A stretch of DNA of 64,000 bases. It comes from Clostridium sardiniense (GTDB lineage Bacteria > Bacillota > Clostridia > Clostridiales > Clostridiaceae). The notes below the pieces were generated by a model, which was not told the DNA's origin, made no database searches, and saw only the letters and a program-made list of their open reading frames with translations. The translations under genes were made by a program, and so were the position numbers. The stretch is taken from assembly GCF_016907995.1 (NCBI RefSeq), contig NZ_JAFBDA010000003.1:124001-188000 (forward strand). The letters run 5' to 3'. Numbering within the stretch: position 1 is the first letter of the stretch; each line of letters begins with the position of its first letter. Shown here piece by piece: positions 27,120 through 37,595 of the stretch.

Positions 27120-27205
27120 TAATAAAAAAAATAGCACCACAAAGGGTGCAATAGAATCAGTTGCCAATACTAATCTTTCAAATAAACGTATAAAACGTAC
27201 ATCTT
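27120..27205 (-). ncRNA. Candidate small RNA or orphan leader with terminator
   Basis: Between pyk and glpT, a minus-strand transcript could start near 27205 (TTGTAT, 18 bases, TAAAAT upstream) and end at the hairpin GCACC-ACAAAG-GGTGC (27134-27149) followed by eight T. Just 5' of the hairpin, GGCAA can pair with TTGC(A)CC, which would disrupt the terminator, a riboswitch-like alternative. No coding frame or known riboswitch class was recognised. Confidence 0.4.
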
Positions 27206-27300
27206 ATAATTTTAACACATGTCACAAATAATATACAATATTTTTTTAATTTTTTTAAAATTAATATTAATATCTAAATCCAAGCAAAAATATATAAAAA

Positions 27301-27330
27301 TAACTCTTAGAGAATACTCTCTAAGAGTTA
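27301..27330 (-). terminator. Terminator of the pfkA-pyk operon
   Basis: A 13-bp perfect stem (27301-27313 with 27318-27330), loop ATAC, then T-rich sequence on the minus strand. Confidence 0.88.
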
Positions 27331-27352
27331 TTAGGTATTTAAAGTATTTAAA

Positions 27353-28771
27353 CTATTTTACAACACTTACTTTCATTAAGTTAGTTGCTCCAACTTCTCC
27401 AACTGGTACTCCAGCAGCTATAACTACAGTGTCTCCGTTTTGAACGAATCCATTTTCTTTAGCTATTTCTACTGATTTATCCATCATTTCATCAGTTGAT
27501 TCTAATCTGTCTGAAACGATTGAGTATACACCCCATGAGAATGCTAATTGCTTAGCAACTGTTTCATCTGGAGTTACAGCTATGATTGGACACTCTGGTC
27601 TACATTGTGATAATCTCTTAGCAGTTGCTCCACTTTGAGTTGATGAAACGATAGCTGATGCATGTAATTCGCTAGCAGCATTACAAGTAGCTCTACTTAT
27701 TACTCCTGAGATTGCTGGAATATGGCTAGTTGCTTGTGATACAGCAACTTCATATTTTAATTGCTTTTCAGCTTCTTCAGCGATTTTAGCCATTGTTTGA
27801 ACAGCTTCTACTGGGTAGCTTCCGTTAGCACTTTCACCTGATAACATGATTGCATCTGTTCCATCTAATATAGCGTTAGCTACGTCTGAAACTTCTGCTC
27901 TTGTTGGTCTTGGGTTTCTGATCATTGAATCTAACATTTGAGTTGCAGTAACAACTGGGATTCCAGCTTTGTTACATTTTTGTATTATCATCTTTTGAAC
28001 AGCTGGTACGTTTTCTATTGGAATTTCAACACCAAGGTCTCCTCTAGCTACCATAATAGCATCTGATTCAGCTATTATTGAATCTATGTTATCAACACCT
28101 TCTTGGTTTTCTATCTTAGGACAGATAAGTATGTTTTCTCCACCATTTTCATCTAAAACTTTTCTTATAGCTCTTACGTCTTCAACTTTTCTTACGAATG
28201 ATGCAGCTATCATGTTTACTCCGATTTCACAACCGAATTTTAAGTCTGATTCGTCTTTTGCAGTTAAAGCTGGTAATTTTATTGAAACACCAGGAACGTT
28301 AACTCCTTTGTGGCTTCCAACTAATCCTGTGTTCATAACTTCACAGATTACCTTGTTTCCTTCTACTCTTCTAACTTCTAATCCAACTAAACCATCATCT
28401 ATTAATATAGTGTTTCCTGGTTTAACATCGTTAGCTAATCCATCGTAGCTTACTGAACATTTAGTTGCATCTCCAACTACTTCTTCACCAACATATATAG
28501 TGAATTCTGAACCCTTTTGTAATTCAAGCTTACTTGGTTCAAAGTTTCCAGTTCTTATTTCTGGTCCTTTTGTATCTAAAACTATAGCAATTTCTTTATT
28601 GAATTTCTTTGCTAATTCTTTAACCTTTCTAATTCTTCCACCATGTTCTTCATGGTCACCATGTGAAAAATTATGTCTTGAAGCATTCATTCCTGCTTCT
28701 ATAATTTTTGATAGTATTTCTTCATTTTCACTTGCTGGTCCGATTGTACAGATCATTTTAGTTTTTTTCAT
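27353..28771 (-). CDS. pyk: Pyruvate kinase
   Basis: Final ATP-forming step of glycolysis: phosphoenolpyruvate plus ADP to pyruvate plus ATP. MKKTKMICTIGPAS opens the protein; the barrel shows the Mg/PEP motif KIENQEGVDNIDSI and ARGDLGVEIP, and the catalytic ATQMLDSMI segment. It is about 472 residues long, without the extra C-terminal PEP-utiliser domain found in Bacillus. I use the ATG at 28771 (GAGGAG 11 bases upstream) rather than the GTG at 28783. It lies 66 bases downstream of pfkA and forms an operon with it. Confidence 0.97.
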   Translation of the reverse strand: MKKTKMICTIGPASENEEILSKIIEAGMNASRHNFSHGDHEEHGGRIRKVKELAKKFNKEIAIVLDTKGPEIRTGNFEPSKLELQKGSEFTIYVGEEVVGDATKCSVSYDGLANDVKPGNTILIDDGLVGLEVRRVEGNKVICEVMNTGLVGSHKGVNVPGVSIKLPALTAKDESDLKFGCEIGVNMIAASFVRKVEDVRAIRKVLDENGGENILICPKIENQEGVDNIDSIIAESDAIMVARGDLGVEIPIENVPAVQKMIIQKCNKAGIPVVTATQMLDSMIRNPRPTRAEVSDVANAILDGTDAIMLSGESANGSYPVEAVQTMAKIAEEAEKQLKYEVAVSQATSHIPAISGVISRATCNAASELHASAIVSSTQSGATAKRLSQCRPECPIIAVTPDETVAKQLAFSWGVYSIVSDRLESTDEMMDKSVEIAKENGFVQNGDTVVIAAGVPVGEVGATNLMKVSVVK

Positions 28772-28837
28772 TCGAAATAACACTCCTCTTTATTTATAAT
28801 TAACCCAAAATCTATATATAAATATTATTTATAGCTA

Positions 28838-29797
28838 CTATTTTGATAAGATTTCTGCTATTCTGTAAGTTTCTTCATCAAACTTTCTTTCAACTGCTAA
28901 AGCTTCATCTATATCCATATCAATTATCTTATTATCTACTGTTCCTATAACTCTTGAAGTTTTTCCTTCTTGTAAAACTTCTACAGCTTTTGCTCCCATT
29001 TTTGAAGCTAGTACTGTATCAAATGCACTTGGACTTCCACCTCTTTGGATATGTCCTAATACAGTTGCTCTTGTTTCTATTCCAGTAATCTCTTCTACTT
29101 CTTCAGCAAGCTCAAATGCTCCGCCTACTCCTTCAGCTAAAAGTACAAGATTATGCATCTTTCCTTTTTGCTTTCCTTCTAAAATAGTTTTACATAATTC
29201 GTTTTTATCGAATCCTTTTTCTGGTGTTATGATAGCTTCTGCTCCACCTGCTAAACCTGCATATAAAGCTATATCTCCACAATTTCTTCCCATAACTTCA
29301 ACTATTGATACTCTTTCATGTGATGTTGAAGTATCTCTAATCTTGTTAATTGCATCTAATACTGTATTTAATGCTGTATCAAATCCTATAGTATAGTCTG
29401 TATAAGCTAAATCGTTATCGATAGTTCCTGGTAATCCGACAGTCTTAACTCCTAATTTTGAAAGAAGTTTAGCTCCTGTAAATGATCCATCTCCTCCGAT
29501 TACAACTAAAGCATCTACTCCATAAGCTTTTAATATTTTAACAGCTTTTTTTCTTACTTCTTCTTGCTTAAACTCTGGACATCTAGCTGTTCTTAAGATT
29601 GTTCCACCTCTTTGGATTATATCTGAAACAGAACTTCTATCCATTGTGAATAATTCTCCGTTTATTAATCCGCTGTAACCTCTTTGGACTCCCATTACTT
29701 CTATCCCAGCTGCTATAGCAGTTCTAGTTACTGCTCTAAGTGCAGCATTCATTCCTGGTGCATCTCCACCACTAGTTAAAATAGCTATCTTTTTCAT
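28838..29797 (-). CDS. pfkA: ATP-dependent 6-phosphofructokinase
   Basis: Phosphorylates fructose 6-phosphate, the committed step of glycolysis; cytosolic tetramer. The protein of 319 residues begins [17 protein letters not shown] with the ATP-binding GGDAPG, and has the catalytic PGTIDND motif and the fructose-phosphate site MGRNCGD. The frame stays open 44 codons further upstream, but that extension covers the promoter and a leader hairpin; AGGAGGAG lies six bases before the ATG at 29797 and fixes the start. It is the first gene of pfkA-pyk. Confidence 0.97.
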   Translation of the reverse strand: MKKIAILTSGGDAPGMNAALRAVTRTAIAAGIEVMGVQRGYSGLINGELFTMDRSSVSDIIQRGGTILRTARCPEFKQEEVRKKAVKILKAYGVDALVVIGGDGSFTGAKLLSKLGVKTVGLPGTIDNDLAYTDYTIGFDTALNTVLDAINKIRDTSTSHERVSIVEVMGRNCGDIALYAGLAGGAEAIITPEKGFDKNELCKTILEGKQKGKMHNLVLLAEGVGGAFELAEEVEEITGIETRATVLGHIQRGGSPSAFDTVLASKMGAKAVEVLQEGKTSRVIGTVDNKIIDMDIDEALAVERKFDEETYRIAEILSK

Positions 29798-29812
29798 GAT
29801 TACTCCTCCTTC

Positions 29813-29843
29813 TACCGCCGGGACATGGCTAGTCCCACTGGTA
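29813..29843 (-). promoter_or_regulatory. Leader hairpin directly upstream of the pfkA ribosome site
   Basis: GGGAC/GTCCC (5 bp) above a 3x3 internal loop and a TACC/GGTA stem, 7-base apical loop. It is unusually GC-rich for this genome and ends two bases from the Shine-Dalgarno sequence, so it may affect translation or mRNA stability. Confidence 0.5.
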
Positions 29844-29876
29844 ACAAAACTTCCCACGTTTATATGACCGATTATA

Positions 29877-29905
29877 ATTGTACATAAATTGTTGAAATTT
29901 ATCAA
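29877..29905 (-). promoter_or_regulatory. Sigma-A promoter of pfkA-pyk
   Basis: Minus-strand TTGATA (29900-29905), 17-base spacer, TACAAT (29877-29882); a transcript start near 29870 gives a leader of about 73 bases that contains the hairpin. Confidence 0.7.
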
Positions 29906-30308
29906 CGTAATTTCTTCAACTTTTTTCAATATACTTCTATATATAATAAGTTATTCTTTATTTATCTAAATTTTTCGCTATGTTCTGATAATTTTTAATA
30001 ATATTACAATTAATATTATACCCTATGAATATTAAAATTATATACAAAATAAATGATTTTTAGGAATTAATTTTTGTAAAAATTTTCATTTACATTTCAT
30101 TCAATATTATTCATATTTATTAACCATTTTTCATATTTTTAATCACTTTATTGAAAATTTATTAAATAAATATTGCACTAATTAATCATTTATAGGATAT
30201 TTATATAACTTTTCTTAATTATTCTAATACAATTATCTACTTATTTCGATAAAATTTCAATACTAAATAGTAATTTTTCAGTATTTTTAGATTATTTCCA
30301 CAAAAAAT
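29906..30308. other. Intergenic region between dnaE and pfkA
   Basis: About 400 bases, extremely A/T-rich, without an open frame of note or a strong hairpin. I see nothing in it apart from the pfkA promoter and dnaE terminator at its ends. Confidence 0.5.
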
Positions 30309-30339
30309 AAGTATGATGCATTAATTATGCATCATACTT
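30309..30339 (-). terminator. Intrinsic terminator of dnaE
   Basis: AAGTATGATGCAT pairs with its complement (30327-30339) around a 5-base loop; TTATTTTTTG follows on the minus strand. Confidence 0.85.
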
Positions 30340-30346
30340 TAATGTT

Positions 30347-33300
30347 TTAGGAAGATATTACCTTGATATTATCTTCACCATATTTATCTTTAAGCACTGT
30401 AATTATATCTGTATCCAGATTAATCCAAGCCTCTCTAGCTAATCTGTAACTTTTGTTATTAGAAGCATTAAATACATATATTGCTGCCTCACCCTTATAT
30501 TCTTCAAAACCTGTTCTAAGTTCATAATTAGCCTTTTTAACTTCTTCTTCATCATTTACTCTAATATAAATCTTATTAGAATCAACCTTCTCTAAACCTT
30601 CAATCTTTTCACATATAAGTTTTGGTGGCTCATCTTCCTTTAGACTAATTCTTCCTTTTATAGTAACTAAAGCATCCTCTGAAATACTCTCTCTTACTCT
30701 ATCTAATGTTCTTGGAAATACTATAACTTCTATCTCACCACTTAAGTCTTCAAGTTTTAAAAATGCCATAATAGTATTATTTCTAGTAACTTTTTGATTT
30801 ACTTCTGTAAGTATTCCTCCAAGTATTACTGCCTGATTATCTTTAATAGGCATTTGATCAATTATATCTTCTATATTTATACCTTTTGAAATATTTTCTT
30901 CAATTGCTTTATGAACTTTAAAAATACTACTTACTGAAGTGGTTGTTTGCATCTCTAAACTTTTTGCATATTCATCTAATGGATGACCTGATAGATACAT
31001 ACCTGTCATTTCCTTTTCCATTGATAAAAGATTCCTTTTATTAAATTCTTTTATATTCGGATAGTTAATTTCCGGCATACTTATCTCTTCTTCAACTGCA
31101 AAAAGACTTATTTGTCCATCTATATTTCTCTTTTTGTCTCCAGCTACTCCATCCATTAACTTTTCATATACTGCAAGCAGCTTAGATCTAAATACTTTAA
31201 AAGAATCAAAAGCTCCAGCCTTTATTAAGCTTTCGACAGCTCTTTTATTTATTGTTCCAAGATCTAACTTGTTTATAAAATCCATTATTGAGGTAAATTC
31301 ACCTTTACCTTCTCTAGCTTTAACTATTCCTTCAACTACATTTACTCCAACATTTCTTATTGCAGCTAATCCGAAGATTATCTTGTCACCTTCAACTGTA
31401 AATTTTGAATAACTTTTATTTATATCTGGTGGAACAACTTGTATACCAAGGCTTTCTGCAAACTTTATATATCCTGCAACTTTTTCATTTATTCCCATTA
31501 CTGAATTAAGCATGGCTGCAATCATCTCAACTGGATAATACTTCATTAGATATGCAGTTTGATATCCAACTACTCCATAAGCCGCAGCATGTGATTTATT
31601 AAATGCATAGGATGCAAAGTCCATCATCATGTCGTATATTTTATTTGCTACCTCTTCTGATATTCCATTTCTTAAGCATCCAGGTACTTCAATATTTCCA
31701 TCACTATCTTCTATTCCATATATGAAGTTCTTTCTTTCTTCTTCCATTACCTTATGCTTTTTCTTAGACATAGCTCTTCTAACAAGGTCACTTCTTCCCA
31801 TAGAGTATCCAGCTAACTTCCTAACTATCTCCATAACCTGTTCTTGGTAGACCATAACTCCATAAGTAACATTTAGTATATCTTCAAGTTCTGGAGTTAA
31901 ATATTCAACCTTATCTGGATTTTTCTTTCTTTCAATATACCTTGGTATTTCTGCCATTGGGCCTGGTCTATATAAAGATATACCCGCAATAATATCTTCT
32001 AATGAGTCTGGTTTAAGTTCCTTCATGAAGGATACCATTCCAGCTGATTCTAATTGAAATACTCCAGCTGTTTTACCTTCACCAATCATCTTGTAAACTT
32101 CTCTATCATCAAAATCTATCTTATCTAAATCAATGTCTATCCCTCTATTATATTTAATCATTCTAAGGGCATCATTCATAACTGTAAGAGTACGAAGTCC
32201 TAGGAAGTCCATTTTTAAGAGACCAAGTTCTTCTAATGTATTCATACCAAATTGAGTTACTATCATATCTTCATTCTTTTGAAGTGGTACATACTCAACT
32301 AAAGGCTTTGATGCAATAACTACACCAGCAGCATGAGTTGATGAGTGTCTTGGAAGACCTTCTAAATCTTTACTAACATCTATAAGATTTTGAACCCTCA
32401 TATCTGTATCATAAGCTGTCTTAAGTTCTGGATTTAAGTCAAGCGCCTTCTCTATAGTTATTCCAAGCATTGTAGGTATCATCTTAGCTATTCTATCAAC
32501 CTCTGCATAGGAATAGTTCATCGCTCTACCAACATCTCTTATACATGCTCTTGCAGCCATTGTACCAAATGTTATAATTTGAGATACATTGTTTTCTCCA
32601 TACTTTTCAACAACATAATCTATTACCTCTTGTCTTCTTTCATAACAGAAATCAGAATCTATATCAGGCATACTTACTCTCTCTGGATTTAGAAATCTTT
32701 CAAAGAGCAAACTATACTTTATAGGATCTATCTTTGTTATTCCTAAAGTAAATGCAACTATTGACCCTGCTGCTGATCCTCTACCTGGTCCTGTCGGTAT
32801 CCCCTGTTCATTTGAGTATCTTATAAAATCCCAAACTATAAGGAAATAATCAACATATCCCATTTGATTAATTACTCCAAGTTCATAATCAAGTCTATCA
32901 ATAAGTACTTTAGCTTCCTCATCCTCTTCTCTCATTTTGAATATCTTATCGTAATTATATTCTTCGTTCTTTATATCATCAAATACGCTATATCTCTCTA
33001 AAAGCCCCTTAAAGCATGTGTCTCTTAAATATATATAAGGATCATCTTCATCTGTTGGAAGCGGAAATTTAGGAAGCTTAGATACATGGAATTCATAATC
33101 AAAGTTACACTGATCCGCAATTTTTATTGTGTTCTCTAAAGCTTCTTTAACATATGAGAACATATCATACATTTCATCAGCTGATTTTAAGTAGAACTGA
33201 TCTGATGGATATCTTCTTCTATCTGGATCTTCAACTGTTTTACCAGTTTGAATACACATTAATATATCATGAGACTTTGAGTCTCTTTGCTCTATGTAAT

Positions 33301-33925
33301 GAACATCATTTGTTGCAACTAATGGAATTCCTGTTTCTTTAGATAATTTTATATTAAGTTCATTTACTTTTCTTTGTTCTTCCATTCCATGATTTTGAAG
33401 CTCTAAATAGAAACCTTCTTTAAATATATCTTTATAAGTTAAAGCAATATCTTTTGCCTTTTCATAGTTTTCGTTAAGAAGAGCCTTCTGCACCTCTCCC
33501 CCAAGGCATGCACTTAATGCAATAAGCCCTTCACTATGCTCTCTTAAATAGTCATGGTCAACTCTAGGTTTATAATAGAATCCATCAATAGATGCTGCTG
33601 ACACTATCTTCATAAGATTCTCATATCCAGTTTCATTCTTAACTAAAAGAACTAAATGATTTGTACCATTATCTTTATCTACATTTTTTATAAGCATAGA
33701 CTTACTAGCTACATAAACTTCACAGCCAAGTATCGGTTTAATTCCCTCTTCCTTAGCTGCCTTATAAAAATCTACACAACCATACATAACTCCATGATCT
33801 GTTATAGCCATGCTTTCCATACCTAACTCTTTTGCCTTTTTTACAAGCTTTTTAATTTTACCTGATCCATCTAAAAGGCTGTACTCTGTGTGAAGGTGTA
33901 AATGACAAAACTTTTTATTTTCCAC
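30347..33925 (-). CDS. dnaE: DNA polymerase III subunit alpha (DnaE)
   Basis: Replicative C-family DNA polymerase of 1192 residues. The order is PHP domain (HLHLHTEYSLLDG at the N-terminus), polymerase palm with PGRGSAAGS and the catalytic pair in MPDIDSDFC, fingers, HhH region and C-terminal OB domain (AFLKLEDLSGEIEVIVFPR). This length and order are those of the E. coli-like DnaE1; clostridia also carry PolC, not seen here. The start codon is GTG, with AAAGGAG nine bases upstream. It follows whiA by 35 bases without a terminator, so cotranscription is likely. Confidence 0.96.
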   Translation of the reverse strand: MENKKFCHLHLHTEYSLLDGSGKIKKLVKKAKELGMESMAITDHGVMYGCVDFYKAAKEEGIKPILGCEVYVASKSMLIKNVDKDNGTNHLVLLVKNETGYENLMKIVSAASIDGFYYKPRVDHDYLREHSEGLIALSACLGGEVQKALLNENYEKAKDIALTYKDIFKEGFYLELQNHGMEEQRKVNELNIKLSKETGIPLVATNDVHYIEQRDSKSHDILMCIQTGKTVEDPDRRRYPSDQFYLKSADEMYDMFSYVKEALENTIKIADQCNFDYEFHVSKLPKFPLPTDEDDPYIYLRDTCFKGLLERYSVFDDIKNEEYNYDKIFKMREEDEEAKVLIDRLDYELGVINQMGYVDYFLIVWDFIRYSNEQGIPTGPGRGSAAGSIVAFTLGITKIDPIKYSLLFERFLNPERVSMPDIDSDFCYERRQEVIDYVVEKYGENNVSQIITFGTMAARACIRDVGRAMNYSYAEVDRIAKMIPTMLGITIEKALDLNPELKTAYDTDMRVQNLIDVSKDLEGLPRHSSTHAAGVVIASKPLVEYVPLQKNEDMIVTQFGMNTLEELGLLKMDFLGLRTLTVMNDALRMIKYNRGIDIDLDKIDFDDREVYKMIGEGKTAGVFQLESAGMVSFMKELKPDSLEDIIAGISLYRPGPMAEIPRYIERKKNPDKVEYLTPELEDILNVTYGVMVYQEQVMEIVRKLAGYSMGRSDLVRRAMSKKKHKVMEEERKNFIYGIEDSDGNIEVPGCLRNGISEEVANKIYDMMMDFASYAFNKSHAAAYGVVGYQTAYLMKYYPVEMIAAMLNSVMGINEKVAGYIKFAESLGIQVVPPDINKSYSKFTVEGDKIIFGLAAIRNVGVNVVEGIVKAREGKGEFTSIMDFINKLDLGTINKRAVESLIKAGAFDSFKVFRSKLLAVYEKLMDGVAGDKKRNIDGQISLFAVEEEISMPEINYPNIKEFNKRNLLSMEKEMTGMYLSGHPLDEYAKSLEMQTTTSVSSIFKVHKAIEENISKGINIEDIIDQMPIKDNQAVILGGILTEVNQKVTRNNTIMAFLKLEDLSGEIEVIVFPRTLDRVRESISEDALVTIKGRISLKEDEPPKLICEKIEGLEKVDSNKIYIRVNDEEEVKKANYELRTGFEEYKGEAAIYVFNASNNKSYRLAREAWINLDTDIITVLKDKYGEDNIKVISS

Positions 33926-33960
33926 TTAGTCACACTCCTTTCTATATAAGAGAAAGGCCA

Positions 33961-34911
33961 TTAGTATGTACCTGACCTGACCTCTTCTGCTATCTTTTCA
34001 ATTTTTCTTAATCTATGATTAACTCCTGACTTTCCAACTGGTGGATCTAGCATTTCTCCTAATTCCTTTAACGATTCTTCTGGATATTGAAGTCTAAGCT
34101 CCGCTATCTCCTGAAGATTTTTTGGTAGTCTTTGAAGTCCTATATTATTCTGAATAAGTCTAATACTTTCAACTTGCCTAACAGCTGCATTAACTGTTTT
34201 TGAAAGATTAGCTGTTTCGCAGTTAACTAATCTATTAACGTTATTTCTCATTTCTTTTTTTATTCTTATATTTTCTAGTTCAAGTAAGCATGTGTGAGCT
34301 CCAAGTATATTAAGTAAATCTACTATTTGCTCTCCTTCTTTAATATAAATAATAAAACTATTTTTTCTTTGAATAACTTTAGAATTAAGTCCACAACTAT
34401 TTATAAGTGCACATAAATCATTCGCATACTCTTCACTATGAGTAACAAACTCTAAATGATAAGTTTTTTCTGGATTACTTATACTTCCTCCACCCAAGAA
34501 AGCTCCTCTTATATATGCCTTCTTAGTTTCATCAGTTTTTACCATTTCAGGGTCTATTGTGTAATCTAAACTCATTACACCTTCTACTTCCTTAAGTATT
34601 CCAGTCTCTTCTAAAAGTCCACGAACTCCCATCTCTTCATCGATAACAACCATATATATGTTATTTTTTTTAAGAGAATTACTTTTCTTAACCATTAATT
34701 TAGAGTGAATATTAAAATGCTCTTTTAATAAAGTAAATATAAGTCTTGCACTTGCAGGATTCTCAGTAGTAATCCTAAATGCTAAACCTTTTCCAGTAAA
34801 TGCAATGGTACCACTTACTTTCATTATTGCTGAAATTTCTGCTAAAGTCTCCTCTTTGCTTATATCACTGTATCTACAGATTTCTCCTTTAACTTTTGAT
34901 GAAAACGACAT
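33961..34911 (-). CDS. whiA: DNA-binding protein WhiA
   Basis: A conserved 316-residue Gram-positive protein linked to cell division, chromosome segregation and, in actinomycetes, sporulation. The N-terminal part is a degenerate LAGLIDADG homing-endonuclease fold (RGAFLGGGSISNPEKTYHLEF) and the C-terminal 90 residues are a helix-turn-helix (ELRLQYPEESLKELGEML). AAGGAGAG precedes the ATG. In most Firmicutes it follows rapZ and yvcK directly; here a 430-base gap with a terminator separates it from yvcK, and it has its own extended -10 promoter. Confidence 0.96.
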   Translation of the reverse strand: MSFSSKVKGEICRYSDISKEETLAEISAIMKVSGTIAFTGKGLAFRITTENPASARLIFTLLKEHFNIHSKLMVKKSNSLKKNNIYMVVIDEEMGVRGLLEETGILKEVEGVMSLDYTIDPEMVKTDETKKAYIRGAFLGGGSISNPEKTYHLEFVTHSEEYANDLCALINSCGLNSKVIQRKNSFIIYIKEGEQIVDLLNILGAHTCLLELENIRIKKEMRNNVNRLVNCETANLSKTVNAAVRQVESIRLIQNNIGLQRLPKNLQEIAELRLQYPEESLKELGEMLDPPVGKSGVNHRLRKIEKIAEEVRSGTY

Positions 34912-34969
34912 TTATTGCTCTCCTTCTATATATATTAATTAAAATATATCTAACTATATACAATACTTA

Positions 34970-34978
34970 ATTATAACA
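34970..34978 (-). promoter_or_regulatory. Extended -10 promoter of whiA
   Basis: Minus-strand TG-T-TATAAT, an extended -10 with a weak -35 (TAATTA, 17-base spacing). It supports independent transcription of whiA-dnaE. Confidence 0.55.
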
Positions 34979-35308
34979 TAAAACTCCCTAAATAATTACT
35001 TTAATATACGTATATAATATACATTATCCTTAGAATTTTAGGAAATATATTCTGCATTAATCTTAGTAAAATTTCAAACTTTAATCTTATACTTATTATA
35101 CAAAATATTTATAATATAATATTCGTAAATGTCTTTTATATTTCTTATCCTTTTATATACTTACAGACTTTTTTCTTACATTGTTACCATTAACTTAAAT
35201 CGATAAACCAATAGTTCTACAATGATAGTATATTAAACTAATTATTGCTTAACTGCCCCATTTTCTTTTACAATATGAATTCAGTCAGATACTTAATATA
35301 TTAAATAA
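34979..35308. other. Gap between whiA and yvcK
   Basis: A 330-base A/T-rich stretch with no open frame, repeat or hairpin that I can support. It breaks what is normally a tight rapZ-yvcK-whiA operon. Confidence 0.5.
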
Positions 35309-35340
35309 TAAAAACCAGCAAAGTACTTTGCTGGTTTTTA
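35309..35340 (-). terminator. Palindromic terminator of rapZ-yvcK
   Basis: A 32-base perfect palindrome with AAAAACCAGCAAAG arms and flanking A/T runs, immediately after the yvcK stop. Confidence 0.9.
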
Positions 35341-36720
35341 TTATTTATTTGAATTATCTTTATTTGAACTATCTCTTTTAAACTTCTTTTCAGTCTTATC
35401 TCTTTCCTTTATACGTTGAGAAAGATACATATACTCAATAATCTTTCTTCTATCATAAAGAAGCTTCTTCTCCATAATAGTTTCAACTAAAACTTGAGCT
35501 AAATAATCAGAGTCATGCTTAATAGTACCTTTACTTACTCTTACAAGATTCTTTTCTACTATATCAATTCCAAGATCTTTAATATTCTTTCTATCAATGT
35601 TAACAATCTCTGATCCTTTATCCTTATACTTTTCTTTCATATCATCACTGATACTTCCAACATTTGCAATTACACAGTTGACTATATCTTTTCCACCATA
35701 TTTCCTTAATATATTGATATGATCAGTTACTTTGAATCCATCCGTCTCTCCTGGTTGAGTCATAACATTTGAAATATATATTTTAAATGCACTACTCTTT
35801 TTTATTTCACCTACAATACCATTAACTAAAAGATTAGGAAGTACACTAGTATAAAGACTACCAGGCCCCATTACTATAGCATCTGCATCTCTTATAGCTT
35901 CTAATGCTTCTTCTAATGGTTTTGCATCACTAGGTTCAATAGATAATTTTTTTATTCTAGATTTTTGTCTTAAAGCTTCTTCCGGAATATCTGATTCACC
36001 TTCAACAATATTACCATTTTCTAATTTAGCTACTAGTTTCATGTCATCTAGAGTAACTGGCAGTACCTTTCCAGTTACCGCAAGAACAGAACTCATTTGT
36101 TGAACTGCATCAACAAAATTTCCAGAAACTCCATCCATAGCAGCTAAAAATAAATTACCAAAACTTTGCCCCTTAAGTCTTCCGTCAGTAAATCTATATT
36201 GAAGTAAGTCTTCCATTAATGGTTCCATATCTGCTAATGCTAAAATACAGTTTCTTATATCTCCAGGTGGGAGCATCCCAAGGTCCTCTCTTAAAGCACC
36301 TGATCCTCCACCATCATCGCCCACTGTAACTATTGCAGTTATATTAGATGTATAGTATTTAAGTCCTCTAAGCATAGTAGATAGACCTGTCCCCCCTCCT
36401 ATAACAACTATTTTAGGACCTTTAACTAAAAGTCTCTTTTCTGTTATAAGAGTCTCTATCTTCTTACTATCTAAGGACATCCTTATATAACCCTTATTCA
36501 TAAGTGCAATTACCGATTTAATTCCTTCTGTAATTGATATATATATTACAAATACTCCTGTTACATTAAGACATATATAAAATAGTTTATAATAAATATC
36601 ATAAACTCTATGGGTAACAAGTTCATTAAATCCAAATGCAATTAACAAAATCCCAAAAAGTCCAAAGGCAATCCACCTCTTAACTTTAATACCCGGTTTA
36701 AACCAATCAGAAAGCCTCAT
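35341..36720 (-). CDS. yvcK: YvcK/GlmR-type gluconeogenesis and morphology factor
   Basis: A UDP-sugar-binding protein (YvcK/GlmR family) that links carbon supply to cell-wall precursor synthesis. The core has the family motifs [15 protein letters not shown] and [22 protein letters not shown], with [14 protein letters not shown] later. Unlike the Bacillus protein (about 317 residues), this 459-residue form has about 95 extra N-terminal residues with two membrane helices (about 14-32 and 41-62), a feature common in clostridia, plus a charged tail. Its start codon overlaps the stop of rapZ (ATGA), so the two are coupled. Confidence 0.95.
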   Translation of the reverse strand: MRLSDWFKPGIKVKRWIAFGLFGILLIAFGFNELVTHRVYDIYYKLFYICLNVTGVFVIYISITEGIKSVIALMNKGYIRMSLDSKKIETLITEKRLLVKGPKIVVIGGGTGLSTMLRGLKYYTSNITAIVTVGDDGGGSGALREDLGMLPPGDIRNCILALADMEPLMEDLLQYRFTDGRLKGQSFGNLFLAAMDGVSGNFVDAVQQMSSVLAVTGKVLPVTLDDMKLVAKLENGNIVEGESDIPEEALRQKSRIKKLSIEPSDAKPLEEALEAIRDADAIVMGPGSLYTSVLPNLLVNGIVGEIKKSSAFKIYISNVMTQPGETDGFKVTDHINILRKYGGKDIVNCVIANVGSISDDMKEKYKDKGSEIVNIDRKNIKDLGIDIVEKNLVRVSKGTIKHDSDYLAQVLVETIMEKKLLYDRRKIIEYMYLSQRIKERDKTEKKFKRDSSNKDNSNK

Positions 36721-37595
36721 AGCTTCTTTTCTCCCTTATTAACGTCTTCAGATATATCTCTATGCTCTATACCTGTTTTATATCCTTCTAATGAAAGAAG
36801 TTCATGTATTCTATTTGCTATGGTAACTGATCTGTGTCTTCCTCCTGTACATCCTATTGATATTATAAGTTGTCTCTTTCCTTCTTTAATATAATTTGGA
36901 ATTAAGAATTTAAGCATATCTTTAAGCTTATCTACAAACTCTACTGTTTCTGTTTGTTCTAAAACATACTTTTTAACAGGTTCATCATTACCTGAGTATT
37001 GTTTAAGCTCTGGGATGTAGAATGGATTTGGAATAAATCTTACATCAAATACTAAATCTGAATCTACAGGTATTCCATACTTAAATCCAAAACTTAGTAC
37101 AGTTACTGATAATTCCTTATCTGGTTCTTCACTTGAACCATAGTAACTATTCATTTTTTCTCTTAAGTCTCTAATTGCATATTTTGATGTGTCTATTATA
37201 ACATCTGCTCTATCTTTAACTTCTCTTAACTTATTTCTCTCTTCAGTAATTCCTGTAAGAACACGAGATTTTGGTGAAAGAGGATGACTTCTTCTAGCTT
37301 CTTTAAATCTCTTAACTAAAACTTCATTTGATGCTTCTAAAAATAATATTTCATACTTAAAATCGTTGCTCTTTAAGTATACTAAGCTTTCAAATAAATC
37401 ATCAAAGAATACTCCACCTCTTATATCTGTAACAATTGCTACTTTTTCAATGCTTCCATTATTACATGCTTCAGCAAACTTAGGTATTAATTGTGGTGGT
37501 AAATTATCTACACAAAAGTATCCTAAATCCTCTAAACTTCTAGTTGCTTCTGTCTTTCCAGCTCCTGATAATCCTGTGACTATTACAAATCTCAT
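36717..37595 (-). CDS. rapZ: RNase adapter / nucleotide-binding protein RapZ (YvcJ)
   Basis: P-loop nucleotide-binding protein of 292 residues. GLSGAGKT (8-15) is Walker A, DIRGG and [10 protein letters not shown] are family segments, and the C-terminal half ends in the [10 protein letters not shown] loop. In E. coli RapZ guides RNase E to GlmZ and controls amino-sugar synthesis; in Bacillus YvcJ binds GTP and affects competence. The Gram-positive role is less clear, but the pairing with yvcK again points to cell-wall sugar supply. AGGAGGAG precedes the ATG. Confidence 0.95.
   Translation of the reverse strand: MRFVIVTGLSGAGKTEATRSLEDLGYFCVDNLPPQLIPKFAEACNNGSIEKVAIVTDIRGGVFFDDLFESLVYLKSNDFKYEILFLEASNEVLVKRFKEARRSHPLSPKSRVLTGITEERNKLREVKDRADVIIDTSKYAIRDLREKMNSYYGSSEEPDKELSVTVLSFGFKYGIPVDSDLVFDVRFIPNPFYIPELKQYSGNDEPVKKYVLEQTETVEFVDKLKDMLKFLIPNYIKEGKRQLIISIGCTGGRHRSVTIANRIHELLSLEGYKTGIEHRDISEDVNKGEKKL

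Noticed and set aside
27120..27205. T-box or known riboswitch class in the pyk-glpT gap
   Set aside because: The T-box sequence and other class-specific cores I can recognise (preQ1, fluoride) are absent; kept only as an unclassified RNA candidate.
29798..29929. 44-codon in-frame N-terminal extension of pfkA
   Set aside because: It overlaps the promoter and leader hairpin, and family proteins start at [12 protein letters not shown]; the Shine-Dalgarno fits the ATG at 29797.
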